From positions 209,641-273,640 of the forward strand of contig JAKCWW010000005.1 in assembly GCA_026260175.1 (NCBI GenBank): a stretch of 64,000 nucleotides of DNA, written 5' to 3'. This document shows, piece by piece, positions 33,815 to 46,683 of the stretch. The notes under the pieces were generated by a model. The model had not been told where the DNA came from. It saw only the letters and a list, made by a program, of their open reading frames with translations, and did not search any database. Source of the DNA: Reticulitermes lucifugus. Its lineage: Eukaryota > Arthropoda > Insecta > Blattodea > Rhinotermitidae. A program made the position numbers and the translations under genes. Numbering within the stretch: position 1 is the first letter of the stretch; each line of letters begins with the position of its first letter.

Positions 33815-35705
33815 ACATGTATGGGTATGATAGACACTTCAGAACATTTTTGCCCTGCTCTGATCAGTAAGCTTCTTGTCTCCATATTCTCTTCTATTAT
33901 TTGGATTAGAAACCAATCCCAATGCCATTGGATCCACCTCAAATCCCAGACTGATTGCTCTTGAGTCGAAACGTGACCTCCGCGATGAGAAGACGGCGAC
34001 TAACAGCCTGAGTTATGGCAAAATATTTGTCTGCCTTTTGCATGAAATTTGGGATTCCAAAGATGGATATGTTCGGTACAGTTCAGGATCACATTGTTAT
34101 ATCCGCTAAACATTTATTGTTACGTGTAAAATCCGTTGCTCTAATTAATTGAATTTCTTTGATCTTTGATCATAATACGCCTTATTAAAGTGCGTCATTT
34201 AAGTGTTGCTTCTGCGCAGATAAATTTATAATACAAAAAACTACCGAATTTTGAAACATCCACTGTACTGAGTGAAGTATCTTCTGTTTTCCTCAGCCCT
34301 TCTATGCACAATCCGAAATACTACTTCAAACTAAGGATGATCTCTTCCGTTCAAATTTCTTTCAATTTATCACAAATCACTTTACTATTCGACACTACAC
34401 ATTTATGATTTTAACAGCGTCGTTAAATAAACCACAAATTGATCAGAAAGCAAGCTTCGTGATTAGTAGAAAATTCAATTCGCTGTATAGTAAAAGGATT
34501 AGAGGAAAAACTAACCGATTTCTATACACGGACCACTAGACTTCTTTCTTCCACTGTATTTACCTCCTACAGAAAAAGCGTTTAACCATTTAAAATCCAC
34601 CGGCAACTACAAGTATTTGTAACACTTGGTGTAAAATTAAAGAAGTCGGAATATTTCCCACAAAGTGTAGGTCCACTTCTACTTTTTTTTTATAATTATC
34701 ATAATAAATAATTTTTTATGTACACAGAATTAACCGAGTGACATTTTCACGGATACGAGTAGTGTTATGTTGTATATAGGTCGAATAATTATGACGGTCG
34801 CTGGGCTTATTTCCCACAGTGTAAATGGAAGCATTTACCAAAATTTGGGAGTTCCAGTAAATTTTCAGAGGGTATTAGGCTAGCTTACATTTTATCTGCA
34901 TATAGTTGCCAGGAAAATGTTCCTGTGTTTCTTTTATCATATCCAAAGTGACTTTTAGACCTACCTGTTTGCAAGGTCGTCTACAACGCTTTGTACCCAC
35001 CTTGTTGTATAGCCAAGTTGCTACTCTCAGACACATAAAATTCGTAAGATATGCCTCGTAGGCTTATAAATAAAATAACCCGTAACTTGCACCCTTTTTT
35101 AAAATCTGGAATGGGTGATATTATTTTTCTTTAAATTGCTGCTTGTAATTGTCCACTGCCCTTTCTCGAATGATACATAACTGATTAAGAAGCATTATTG
35201 GAACGATAAACGACAGAATATTATCAGAATAAGCGGAGAGAAATCTGTCCTAGTGCCACTTTTTCGACTACCATTTTCTTATGGACTACTCTTAAATTGA
35301 ACTCCGTTTGTGGAAGATATATAAATATAATAATTAACTGTGTAGTTAAGTAACATACCTGAACAACTGGAACCAGATTGTCCGTGCATATTTGATGTAA
35401 GTTTTAAGGATATTTGTATTATTCAGTACTGGGCCGTCACAAATCAAATATAGGTTTAATAAAAGCCAATGTTTCACGACTATTGGAAGTTACTCTAAGC
35501 AGATTACTTTATATATATATATACACGATTTTAAGTTGTATACAGTTATACACAGATTTCTTCCACACTGCGCTGGGATTACCACCACATAATTGTTTAA
35601 AGTAAGGATTAAAATTTTAATATATTTTTTAATTTTCTTCCCGTCATTTACACTCTTTTCACTTCTACATGAAAGTTGGTGAATGAAAAAAAATTTAAAA
35701 TATTA
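33815..35705. other. No recognised feature; isolated SINE D tail
   Basis: acagcgtcgttaaataaacc at 34414-34433 is the 3' terminus of family D without a body. A short (ta)n run lies near 35512. The overlapping frames around 33.77-34.1 kb have no recognisable product. Confidence 0.45.
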
Positions 35706-35713
35706 ATATTTAC

Positions 35714-35975
35714 AGGAGCAGGGATAGTGTTGTCTGTATAGTGACTACTCTACGGGTTGGACCATAAGGGTTTGGAATCCTGGCAGGATTACGAAATGTG
35801 TCTCCTCTCAAAATCTTCTAGACTGGCTTTGGGGTCAATTCAGCGTGTTATTCAATGGGTACCTTTTTTATTTCTAGGGGAAAAAGTGGCCGGGGTCTGA
35901 TGTATATCAGTCGCCTTCATCTAGTGTCGAGATTAAGAATGATTGGATGTATAATTCGACTCCGCCTCTGTGCTT
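35714..35975 (+). repeat. SINE family B copy
   Basis: gcagggatagtgttgtctg is the decayed head and ggtttggaatcctgg the B-box region. It continues with ctagactggctttggggtc, cgtgttattcaatgggtacc, ccttcatctagtgtcgag and aattcgactccgcctctgtg, in the same order as in the 29.5 kb copy. Confidence 0.8.
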
Positions 35976-35979
35976 TCAA

Positions 35980-36310
35980 ATTATTCCACGCACGAAAGGA
36001 ACAAGTGCATATATAGCGAATTAAGGCTACATTCTACTGGTGGTTGGCAGAACAGTCTATTTTAAAATACGACATGCTTTACTCTTTGTTTATTCAACGT
36101 CAAGATCGCAATTCAAAGACGTTGTACCAAACAGACAGAGATTATAAACTGACGGGCATGTGACAACATTGCTACTGTACCAGGGAATAAAAAGGAGTCC
36201 TACAAAATAGCATGGCATTTTTTAAAATTCTTATTTTCTTTGTAAAGATTGGGATTTCATTCTTTGTTGATCTTACAGTTGTGTTTAAGTTTCCTCGTAC
36301 TGTATAATTG
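35980..36310. other. No recognised feature
   Basis: AT-rich interval. Its end resembles the region upstream of the motif at 36.9 kb, so part of it may belong to the next repeat. Confidence 0.4.
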
Positions 36311-36316
36311 TAATAT

Positions 36317-36352
36317 CTGATGATGTCCTACATAGACCGAAACATGCAGTGT
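36317..36352 (+). repeat. CTGATGA...CGAAACATG motif, single copy
   Basis: CTGATGA is followed by GTC, a loop CTACATA, GAC and CGAAACATGCAGTG. It is the same motif as at 36904 and 33742. About 95 bases on, both this copy and the 36.9 kb copy have acaacgggatg, showing that they are members of one longer repeat. Flanks pair poorly here. Confidence 0.5.
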
Positions 36353-36777
36353 TAAAAGTTAAGTAACTAAAACTATTGAGTTGTAATCGACGGTCTATTC
36401 ATTATTCCAACATATAAGTGTAACAACGGGATGTACAAACTAAAGTTTTAATTCCAAGTCCAATTAGTGTTTAAAGTGACAGTTTTTCGTTGAAAGCCTA
36501 CGGGTAACAACATTTACCTCCTGCTGTAACCCTTAAAAATTCTGCGTGCTTGTTTGTTTGAATTTCAAAAGAATGGTTATTTCCTTAAAGGACACTAATA
36601 TAATGTTTTTACAGCGCAGGCAGAAATGTTTTTTGTGAGGTATGAACTGGATTTTTATATAAGCTAAATGTTAGTTAGTCGTCGAAGTGACTGCATGGCT
36701 ATTGTCAAGGGTCGGAAGCTTTGTCTTTTTTAATAAAGAAACTTACATAAAGCATTAAGAGGAAAGACTTTCTTGTA

Positions 36778-36998
36778 ACTACAAAATAAATTGCGTTCAG
36801 CACAACTTATATTTAATATATTAAATATCCACTCATACACGACAGTATAAAGTTTGTAAAATGTTACACTTTTACCTTGTACAGACTTTTCTTATATGAT
36901 ACAAATGATGATTGTCTGAGGACCGAAACATGTCGTGTATAAATGGATATTAAATATATTATATATAAGTTGTACTGAACGGAATTTATTGTGTAGTT
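36778..36998. repeat. Foldback pair with hammerhead-like core
   Basis: Arms of about 67 bases (36778-36844 and 36931-36998) are inverted copies with few mismatches (ttcagcacaacttatattta against the reverse of tatataagttgtactgaa). At 36896-36945 the plus strand has GATACAA, ATGATGA, GTC/GAC around TGAG, CGAAACATGTC and GTGTAT. GTGTAT pairs with ATACAA except at the innermost base. It is consistent with a degenerate hammerhead placed at the inner edge of the right arm. Confidence 0.6.
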
Positions 36999-37009
36999 AT
37001 TTGATTGTA

Positions 37010-39780
37010 CGTGCACAACGGGATGGATCATGTTAAATTTAAAGACTTTCTAGTACGAAGAACCCAGCCATGAAAGCCACAAATTCACAGTAACATTACT
37101 AGTCATGTCGTGTAGGTGTAAGTCATATGATACTATGGGACGCTTAAGTGAGGAGTCGTACTTTCTGAAGTAGTAGTAGAATGAGAGATGTATTAGTTTC
37201 CTGCTTATGTTACTAAATGAGGAGCACACACATGTAACCTTCGGGTACAGAATGCGTCTGCACAAGAGCCTCACACCCATGAAGCAGAGACAAATGGTAC
37301 TTAATCTAAGACTAAAATTGTGAATTCAAAAATACGAAATAGTTTCTACCAAGTAAGCAAACGATTCTTAAAAGAGCTTCACAGAAATAAGGAGTTCTGA
37401 AAATTAACTTAACTGAGCTCCTTCGTTATCTTCAGGTAAAGGTAAAGTTAATGGTTTTATTGATAAAAATCTGTCATATATATATCATGCTTTTAGCCTA
37501 TAGCAGCCCTAACTTAATCCAGTATTGATAATCAATATCTAAAATTTTTATCCGTTAAACCTATTCAAACAAAACACACATAGGCCTATTAAACAACAAC
37601 AATGGAATAAAGTGGCTCTATGGAGCTGGATTACCATCTGATTTAGGGCGCTTCCTTTGTCCGCAGAACTATAACTGAAGAATCTACACTGATTTTCATT
37701 ATATCAGAATATTTCGTAGACGGGCGATTATTATCCGTTTCTATTACTGATGAAAAATCTGTTTAGCCATAAAGAGGGCGAAGTGGAAACACTTGTGACA
37801 AGGTGAGTGATAACATAGTACACGGTCTTCTATCAACAGGGAATAGAAAATTTCGCCGTGAAATGTGAAAATTTTTATTAGATGTGAAAGTCATCTGTAA
37901 TATACATGTCTTAAACTTATTTTCTGACAAACTCTACTTTTAATCCTCTACTTAATAAATGCATCTTTAAAACATCATCTTCTCCCTCCCCTGCAGAATG
38001 AAGAATAGAATAAATGCGTTTGATGGATTGTATAGAGTCTTATGCATTGACTGAAAGAACTGAAGAAGAAGAAAAGTAAAAATTACCACACAGAACAGCC
38101 TGATTTTACTTGTGTTTGTAGGACATTAATTGGAATTCTATAATCCATATCCGTTGGGTTTTAAGAATTGGCAATACGTTACTACCTGATAGTACAGGGT
38201 ACTCCATATTGAAGGAGATTTCTTTGAAACTGACAGCAGTTTTGCTTAAAAATAATACCCACTATACGTATTTCATTGACACTTTTCAGCAATCGATTAT
38301 ACAAGGTAGCGGCGGACAAGTGGTTAGGATCTACTGGCCTGCTAGTTCCTTTGTGCTACATAATTAGGCCAAAGTCTTCTGATAAGAATCTAGAGCGGCC
38401 ATACCCAAGGGTTAAGAAAGCTACAAATTGGTCCCCTCTTTATTGTCCTTGTAGGAGAATGACTTTGTAATACTTTAAAATAAGCCACGATTTTTCTTAC
38501 ACATATCATCCAAAGCATGATTTGTAATAGTGCTGTAATTTTTGTAGTTGTCACATGACAATAATGGTTGAAATAAATAAGCATTAATAATATGTTAAAA
38601 AGGAACGTGGTAGCCAAACCAGAAATTTCTGTCCTCGATTTATGTAGTTTCATATCCACTTAACTACGTTGCTGCAATTTCCGAAGCTCTTACAAGTTTT
38701 ATTAAACTTTGATGAGTCTTAAATATATCTGGAATAGTGCTTCGAAATGGCGCTATATCATCAGAGTCAATACTTGGAATTTTATATCAGGCTGTATTAT
38801 TAAGGTTATTTTTGGTTTATATTAGAGGAACGCTGCTTAAAATATTTAGAGAAATTCCAGTCATCTTGCATGAGAATGCTCACGGTTCCCCTTAGTCAAT
38901 GAAGGCAAAGTCTTGGACAATAAGCCTATCTTGAAATATCCAGCGACTTCCCCCTTCCAATTTTTTCATTGACATTCATCCTGCATGTAGAAGCTATAGG
39001 TCTATAACCTATGCACAACTAAGCAGTGTCCTTGAAATAAACGACTAACATTTCCGTCTCCGCAATTTAGGTTTCGAATACGTGCCTTGTGTGAAAGCTA
39101 CACTCCCATGGAGACGTATTCATATACACAACACAGCTCAATGCTGAAGGCTGCATACAACTTGCTGCACAAGAAAAGGAAACGGCAAGGAGGCAGAAAA
39201 AACTGAGGCACGTACATTTCGAATAGTGAGGAAGAAAAACCAAGACGTAAGAAAAGAAAAAAAAAAGAGAGAAACTGTGTTATTCTAAACTAAAGGTAGG
39301 TTCTAGCTTTCATGTAATGGTAGCTGTAAGTTCAGGAAGGTAGCGCAACAGGAAGGTTGGAAAGGGGGAGTGGGGGGCTAAACGATTGCATGTCCCAAGA
39401 TAAGTTCAGTCCTGGCTAGGTATTGGTACTATGAGCCGTGTGCTGCGCTGCCATTTCGCGTGCGGCTCCAAATTTCCTTTTACTTCCTATGTGGAAAGAA
39501 CAGTACAGTGTGGAAGATGAAAATATAAACATTTAATCAGGCATCTGCACCTGCGGACAAAACCAGACCACTCCCTCACTTACGTTGAAAGAAAAATACA
39601 ATTCCTTTACTGCGATTAAAACTCTCTTCTCCGTAATAACAATTTAAGCTTTACTCTTTCCCACTAAAATGCAATAAATGTACAGGGCTGCTGTCAGTTG
39701 ACACAACACACTGTTGTAGGAATAATTCCACTATGGAAGGCTACTCTAAATACAGAAGAAATCAAAACTTCTCTGTAGGT
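37010..39780. other. No recognised feature
   Basis: AT-rich sequence. A purine-rich stretch occurs near 39165-39295 and a G-rich one near 39360-39378. No frame has a recognisable product and no repeat was matched. Confidence 0.5.
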
Positions 39781-39786
39781 CTCATA

Positions 39787-39830
39787 GGTGATTACCAACG
39801 TTTCGGCCGAATATGCTAGCGCTATGTTCA
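39787..39830 (-). repeat. CGAAACGTTGG motif, single copy
   Basis: On the minus strand CTGAACATAGCGC leads to CATATTCGG, then CCGAAACGTTGGTAATCACC. It has the CTGAA - spacer - CCGAAACGTTGG arrangement of the Penelope-type class, without a clear internal stem. Confidence 0.4.
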
Positions 39831-39834
39831 GAAA

Positions 39835-40670
39835 AAATGCGGAATCAACAAGTATGTCAGAAAGATTAAAACCACTTAGGAGAATACACGGTATCATAAT
39901 TCATCCCTCGAAGGACCAAAAGTAAGAATTTCAAATTATGGACTTCTCATATTACACTCTTATAGGCCTATAGGGAAAATATTCATGAAAATAAAATTAC
40001 AAATTCTACTCATTTGCAGAGTTGTAACTTTGTTTAAGAAAATACTACTAAACTTACTATACGTTTAATAAATGCCGATGTACAACTGAATTATTTTTTT
40101 ACAAAAACCGAAGAATAAAATCTAAAAATTACAGGAGTGTAACTTGAGAGTGACCAAGTTCCATGAATTTTCATATAGTTGTAATCAGCCGGTCAAGAGA
40201 TTTCCCGAACTGTGTTATTGGTACGTTATACGAAGAAACGTCTGCAGATCCTTCTCACTTCAGTGTAGATTGAGTCTTTTTATATTTATTTTATGATTAC
40301 AAATAATGTGGTTGAAATATGCTGTGAAAATTTGTCAGCCCTTAATTATTTTTGTGTGGATTTCCTGATTCTTTTTGTGCGCACCATGCCAAGGAAGCCA
40401 ATCCACATGTGTTCATTCTAATTCCCTGCCGTCTGTGATAGCAACATAGCTGTCAATCGAACTTGTGCTGTGTGCATGACAGTCACGATGTATTTTGTAT
40501 GGGCATAAATCATAAACACAGAAACAAGCAAATTTAAATTTTTTTATAGAATCTGTGTGATCAACTAAGGTGTATTGTAATGTATATAAGACATTTTACT
40601 CACAAACTCTACTGTTTTGAGGGCTACGTAAGTTTCAGTACAATGTTGAGATTCTGACTGCGAAGACTGT
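39835..40670. other. No recognised feature
   Basis: AT-rich DNA with nothing identified. Confidence 0.5.
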
Positions 40671-40675
40671 ACTAC

Positions 40676-40890
40676 GTACACCGGATATGGGTGACTGCAG
40701 CAGCTCGTATGGGAATTTGCCGTAGGATAGGACTACCAAAGAAGAAAACCCCGGAGCATCGGGATGTAGAAGAAGGGAATGATGGGACCCACCGGAATTT
40801 CCCGGCCAGGATGAAAAACCATCCTATTCCCAGCACAGCCCAACAAATTCTTAGACGCGTCGCTAAGGTAGGGGTGAACAACAAAGTCTA
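40676..40890. other. GC-rich island open on both strands
   Basis: About 215 bases near 50% GC, unlike the surroundings, are open for 66 codons on the plus strand (rich in K, R and P) and 70 on the minus. I recognise no domain. It contains cggaatttcccgg (about 40793-40806), a palindromic Rel/NF-kappaB-like word. It could be a fragment of an unrecognised element, a conserved non-coding block or an old exon. No repeat copy of it was seen in the window. Confidence 0.3.
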
Positions 40891-40899
40891 ATGTATTTA

Positions 40900-41410
40900 T
40901 AGTTGTGACTGAAATTTTGAAATATTTAAATCGTCCCAGATTAAAACATCACAACTTTATGAAGGATATAGGTTCCTCCTTTTTGAGTTGAGAAGGGGAA
41001 ATGTGAGAACTTACTCTGCTGTCCCGTTACGACAGACCCAAACCAACCCGTAGCCCACTAAACATAATGCCTGCGACACATTTGTTTTTTACCTGCGGAT
41101 ATACTTAAAACGAGAAAATGCCTTTTAATCTTTCTCCTGACAGGGCCAAGATGGAAGGTCGAAGCAAATTTTGAAACTTTTGAGACGTTGATTGACGGAA
41201 ACATACGTTACTTTACTAAGTCATTTTGTAAAAATGCACTAAAATAGCGACACTGTAGCCTAGGATATGAGCTGCGTTCTTATAAAATGTTTGTATTATT
41301 ATCAGTACATTTTTATTGCACATGATGTATAGAAATATACATAGGTATAATTATACACAAAATTTACATGTAGGTTACTTATTCCTTTCCCTTTCTGTGT
41401 ATTTAATTTT
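40900..41410. other. No recognised feature
   Basis: AT-rich interval, nothing identified. Confidence 0.5.
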
Positions 41411-41414
41411 ATGC

Positions 41415-41500
41415 TGCCAGTATGTAGACCACATTTTGCCGACTTCTACTCCCCCTCTGTGCCTTCATGACAGGTTATAAGACGAATTTTACCTTTACCC
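41415..41500 (+). repeat. SINE family B 3' end fragment
   Basis: gacttctactccccctctgtgccttcatg followed by caggttataagacgaatttt and acctttaccc corresponds to the last 80 bases of family B (tacttctactacccctcttgg ... cctttacctttacc at 29.8 kb). The rest of the element is absent. Confidence 0.6.
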
Positions 41501-41726
41501 ACACCACATAAAATGTTTGCTCTCTTGCGTGAAGAAGGGCTAATCTCAATACATACATGGAAAAAACCACCTGAAGTGGGAGGAAAACCAATTACGTTTA
41601 CAGACTTGCTATTTAATCACACACCAAGTTTTCAATTACCCTGAATTATCATGTATACGCAATAAGCATTTAAGGGAAGAAATTCATGTAAAAGTACCAC
41701 TGACAACGCGATATTGTGAATCCTCA

Positions 41727-41968
41727 GGCTGCGGATGGAGGAGACGGCCTCCACATGTGGAGAGTGGATGCGAGTATATTAAGTAAGCAGCCGCGTACAG
41801 TCGAAAAAGAGGTGGCTCTAGAGTTTGGGGATAATATTAAGACGGATCTTCTATAAACTCAGCAGCAACGCCTGAACTTATTAAACTTAACTCAATACGG
41901 AGATCAGGGTTGGGTTCTTGTAAACACGACAATAAATCCTCAGAATCAGCAAAAAGGTATTAGTAAAT
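41727..41968 (+). mobile_element. LINE 3' relic with shared upstream block
   Basis: ggctgcggatggaggagacgg, gaggtggctctagag and nearby words match the block at 62.87 kb (gttgcggatggaggaacgg, gggatggccctccag). It continues as a frame reading GDNIKTD (about 41827-41848), then, further on, YGDQGWVLVNTTINPQN, which corresponds to QDRDQWRALVNTVMNLRVPQN-type LINE C-termini. That this block precedes a LINE C-terminus in two copies suggests a single composite element. Confidence 0.6.
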
Positions 41969-42094
41969 TTAAGCTACATAACGTATCATTTAACATGAGA
42001 TTATTTAAAGGTTATACTAATAAAATAAATTAACATAATTCCGATTCTAATGCCTGGTTCTTATTGTTTGCTCATGTGTTATATCAAAAGGGCA

Positions 42095-42145
42095 TGTGCA
42101 GAAGTGAGTCTCCTGTGGTTCCCAACGTTCGAGAAACATCCTCTT
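42095..42145 (-). repeat. Possible CTTGAA...CGAACGTTGGG motif
   Basis: On the minus strand CTTGAAAGAGGATGTTTCTCG precedes AACGTTGGGAACC. The arrangement resembles CTTGAAGA - stem - CGAAACGTTGG, but the CGAAAC core is altered. Weak. Confidence 0.25.
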
Positions 42146-42149
42146 TCAA

Positions 42150-45100
42150 GACATGAACCAGTCTTTTCGACGGTATCCAGGATTGTGCAGTCTGGCAGGA
42201 GGACTTTTTTCGGGACTTCATTAGAAAATGCAGGTAAAGAAATTCGCATTAGTGTAATTTAAAATTGCCCATAAATGATGTACCATTCAAGGACATTTGC
42301 CAAGTTTTTTTATCTAATATTTTGAATCTATGCAGAATTCTGTAACACACAAGTAGAAATAAGAAGATATATGTACCAAAATTTAAAGTGTAATGTTCTT
42401 CATTGTTCTATATTTATATTTGACGAAAACTGGAATGCTACATGTTTTGAGGCAACTTCATTGGTCCATTCAGATCTCAGGCTTCGTGCTTCATTTAGTA
42501 ATGCTATGAAAGAACTGAATAAAACTACGAAAAATATTTTCCGGCAAACACTTCTTATATAGATTCGAAAAGGAGACCTGATTTTTCAGCGATGTCCTAT
42601 GTTCACTGTAAACCTATAACTTCGGAATGACATGCTGTAGATAAACAATTCTTAAGAAATGATTTTCGAGTCGATAATGTAGTTATCTCGCGCGCTGCTT
42701 TGTTCGACCCTGTACCAAGGTCTGATGCCACTACATCCATTCCAGACGTCACTCCTTACATTTCTTTCGCAAAAATTGCTGGTACCTGCCACTGTATCCC
42801 GCACATTTCCTTCCCACGCCGAAAAAATTTTAACCCCTCTAGCTGTTTTAAAAATATGGAAGTAGTTCAGCATGACGCCTGTATGGGTTTTGGCTTAAAG
42901 CTCTTATGTTCAGACTTTGTGTAGAATATATACATGTTACACAGTATATAAGTTCACAGAATTAAATTGTGCATTTCACATACAAAAATATAACATATTT
43001 TATGTATGGAGTGTAGGTCTTTTGTGTATATGAATGGAATATTCTTCTTCACGTTTTGGTGAGACTAAAAAAAGACCAGAATTTTTTTTCCACTTAGGCC
43101 TACATAAAAGATTTGAACTTTTAAGTCAATATATGCTTAAAACGTAAATTCATTTTCAGGAATATCCACTTATGTCAGAATATAATTTTTTATAAAGTTA
43201 TAGGGCATATAGTCGAGTAGTTAAACTCTTAGGATTCTAATAAATGTTTGAACTGAGAATATATATATCCTATATGAACAAAATTAATATCGAAGTATTT
43301 TGCATTTTTTCCTGGAGATTGCAAAGTAGATCAACGGATAGAAGATGGAAAATTTCTTCCTGTGGCGCTGCTGCTTCCAATAAATTAATTTCGACTATTA
43401 TGCAGGAAAACATGTAATTGTCGTAGATTAAATTAATGTGAAATAAATTTGCAGCAGCACAAAGATTGGCCGACAGAAATTGGTTTGTCCTAGGTATATC
43501 TTCACCCTACGCACTGAATACATGTGAGTGGCTGGGCTGTCTTCTTTCTAAAACTTTAGGAAAGAGTTAAGTGCTTTCCAGTAAAAATAATTAACAAATG
43601 TAGCATCTGACTACTAAATACTTAGGTATAACTAATCACCTGATTGACTGACTGAGTAGCTAGCTAATAATAGATAATAAGATAATATATTTTTACCTTA
43701 ATTGATGGTTTGATATTTCTGCTCATTAAAATAAAAATTTTAGATTCAGTTGGTTATGAGCATCCTGTCTTTAGAGAATATTTTAAAATTCCGTTCACGT
43801 CCAGGCTCATGTGCATATAAACTACTTGCATATTAGTCTTTTACAGGCAAATTACGCGAGCCGCATCACTGGAATGTGAGGCCTCATGCATCTTGCGAGC
43901 TGCTTTCTAGTTACCCGTGCGGAAGAGAGTAAAATAATAGGGTGTTTGACAAGTGATAGCTTGTGAAAGGGTTCGAAAAAAAGCGTTCGGTGCGTAATCA
44001 ATATAATATACCTGTGTTTACCTGGCAGACTGAGTAATTTCCAAGAATCTCAAGCAAGATAACTGACATCACAGCTGAAATTCGATTTAAGAGCCCCATA
44101 ATATATTTTTAGAGTCTTAATGCGTCGCCAACTCGTTAGATGGGTTTATTATCGTGTTAAAAAATATCAACGTTAGACACTATCTGGAGTTCTCGTACAT
44201 CCTTAAAATCCCAGTTCTTATGGTGATATATTAGGCGTCATATCCATGCAAGACGGTTGGTAAATATGATAAATTTGCGCACTTTGATCTAAGTCATACA
44301 TTTTCATATAGTAAATGGCAATACGGTTACTAAAGCGAAGGGTATAAAACATCATTTATGGCTTAATTTGTCCGGGAATACAATTTCGATTTTATGCAAG
44401 CGTTCTAAAATACTTGACTTTCCACACGATTTATTACCTGCTATTAATTTATGATTTCACCTTTCATACTTGTAAGGTCTTTAATTCATCCTACTTAACA
44501 CGAAATTAATTCACAATGTACAGAATTTTTTGCCTTAAGTGGAGAACGTCTGAGTTGTAACCTTTAACCAGTAGGTCCTCGGATCCATTCTCTGACCAGA
44601 GAAACAATCCTGAATGTAACTTGGTTTGAGCACCTCAAGGCAAATGCTTGGATAATAGATAAGATGAAGCAAAATTAATTTCCTTCCACACCCATTTTAA
44701 TTCATTCACTATTCATGTTAACATCTTACTAATACAACTTATTCTCAGTTACATAAAGGCACTTGTAAATGAAAGACTAAAAAATTAAAAAATGTGTCTG
44801 CATTATTTATAACCTTTGAATGACCCTGAAACGATATTCTTACTTACTCCCTTTGTGGGGTGACACTGTGTCTTTTGGAACTGTAGCTTCTAATAAAGCA
44901 AACGTACATCCCCGGAACGTTATGTGAGTGAATATGAAGAATATTAGAAGGAAAACTGACTGGGAATTCGGAATTATTAAGCGAGAACTGTCCCAGTTTT
45001 AATTTATCCAAAAAACCTTATGTTGATTCTCATGTGGTTGAAATCGGATCTGGGTTGGTGAGAAGAATGTGACTAACAAATTGCATTAGCTTTGGCACGC

Positions 45101-45940
45101 CCATTGAAAAGAAGTTTGCAAAAACAATAAAGAAATTACATAGAGAATTCCTTTTCTTACATGGGAACACCAGCTTCTTATTGAGAACTAGGTCATTCAA
45201 GTCCACTGTATAAATGTTTCTTTAAACTGGGAACTTAAAGAGTTCACAAACTTCAGTCTTAACTCGAGTGCTATGGACGGAAACGGGCAGTCGTCAGCAG
45301 TCTGCAGACACAGATTCTGCCTAAGCCATTCGGTAAATATGTGCCGCCAGTCGGAACCAAAAAGTAGGGTTAGTTCTGAAAACTTCTTCCGAAACTTCTC
45401 TTTTTAGTGATCTCCATCTCTTCTGTGCTATTCCTGTCATTTTAACTCCAAAAACTTTCCAAGATTAAGGTTCCGCCTTTAATGTAATTAGATTCAGTGG
45501 GAGGAAAACTTTTGCCAACATGATTTCCACAAAACCCCTTACTGCAGTAACTTTAAGCTGAACCAGGGCTGTAGTATTATATGGGAGAGGAGTTACGTTG
45601 CTTTTGGTTTAGAACTAGGGCGTGCTAACTCCATCCCGTTTGCATTTAGATCCTTGGCACCACGTTAGTCCATGCATCTTGCAAGTGAATCATTTATCTT
45701 GGAAGCTGAGTAAGTGATATGCTTGTAGTAGCCAATTGAGTGACGCGGCTATAGAACTGCAATTTTTCGTTTATAATTAGAATTAAAAATGTTAAGTAGC
45801 AAGTCGCCAGACTTTTGTAACATTAAATGTAGTGGAAAAGGAAATCAGCATTTTACGTTTCTGGCTATAGTTTTACCTTCAAACAATAAGAGGAAAGTAA
45901 CTTAGAAGAATCTGATCTTCCTAAATGAAGTTAATTCTGA
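42150..45940. other. No recognised feature; no open frame after 42924
   Basis: From 42925 to 48929 neither strand has an open frame of 60 codons. Frames before that are chance. I matched no repeat in this interval. Confidence 0.5.
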
Positions 45941-45946
45941 CCTGCA

Positions 45947-46061
45947 AGACACACACACACATAAACACATACACACACAGATACAATTGCACAGTATATA
46001 AACATATACACACATACTCACGCATACCCAAACACCACCACCAACAGCATCACCACCACCA
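45947..46061. repeat. CA-rich microsatellite and CAC tract
   Basis: An (ac)n run gives way to loose aca/cata repeats and then to cac and cacca repeats (aacaccaccaccaacagc). It is a compound simple-sequence region of about 115 bases. Confidence 0.9.
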
Positions 46062-46064
46062 AGT

Positions 46065-46670
46065 CATAATTTGTCCTAGGCAATCATAACCTTTTGTATC
46101 TGAGCGGCGGTATTAAACTAAAAAAAAAATTTTTTCCTTGACAGCAATTACCTTACATTTCGAAACAAGTAGGGGAATTTTTGTCTTGTAGCATGTTTAT
46201 CTCTATAGAGATGTTAATTGACCGCCTTTTTTTTCTATTTTTAGTCAAATGTAACCTGGAGCCCCCAGAGAAGTTGAGTTGCATAAAATATTACGTAATG
46301 TTCACGAAAAAGGAGGAAACATTTTAGAATAAATGAATAGATGTCGGAATACAGAGCAGTCAGACAAAGGTCTAGAAATGTGAAAACATGGACAGAAAAA
46401 TTGGAACTGGGGGATTTCAGAAGAATGCATTCAGCGAAATTTTGCAGTCTTCACCATCATAATCACAGTTAATTGTAAACTTACTAACTATAAATTGTTA
46501 ACTTGTGATAAGACATTGCATTATGAGAGTGTAGAAATTGGTTTTCTCACACTCTGACCTTTCCTGAAGCTAAAATTTTAATTTATTCTTTTAATAATTA
46601 CACAATCAAACCTACATGCCATGTACTATTGAGGGAAGCGTGTTATATATATATATGACATAATTTACGC
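46065..46670. other. No recognised feature
   Basis: AT-rich interval with a short (ta)n run near 46645. Nothing else identified. Confidence 0.5.
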
Positions 46671-46683
46671 ATTACTAACTAAT

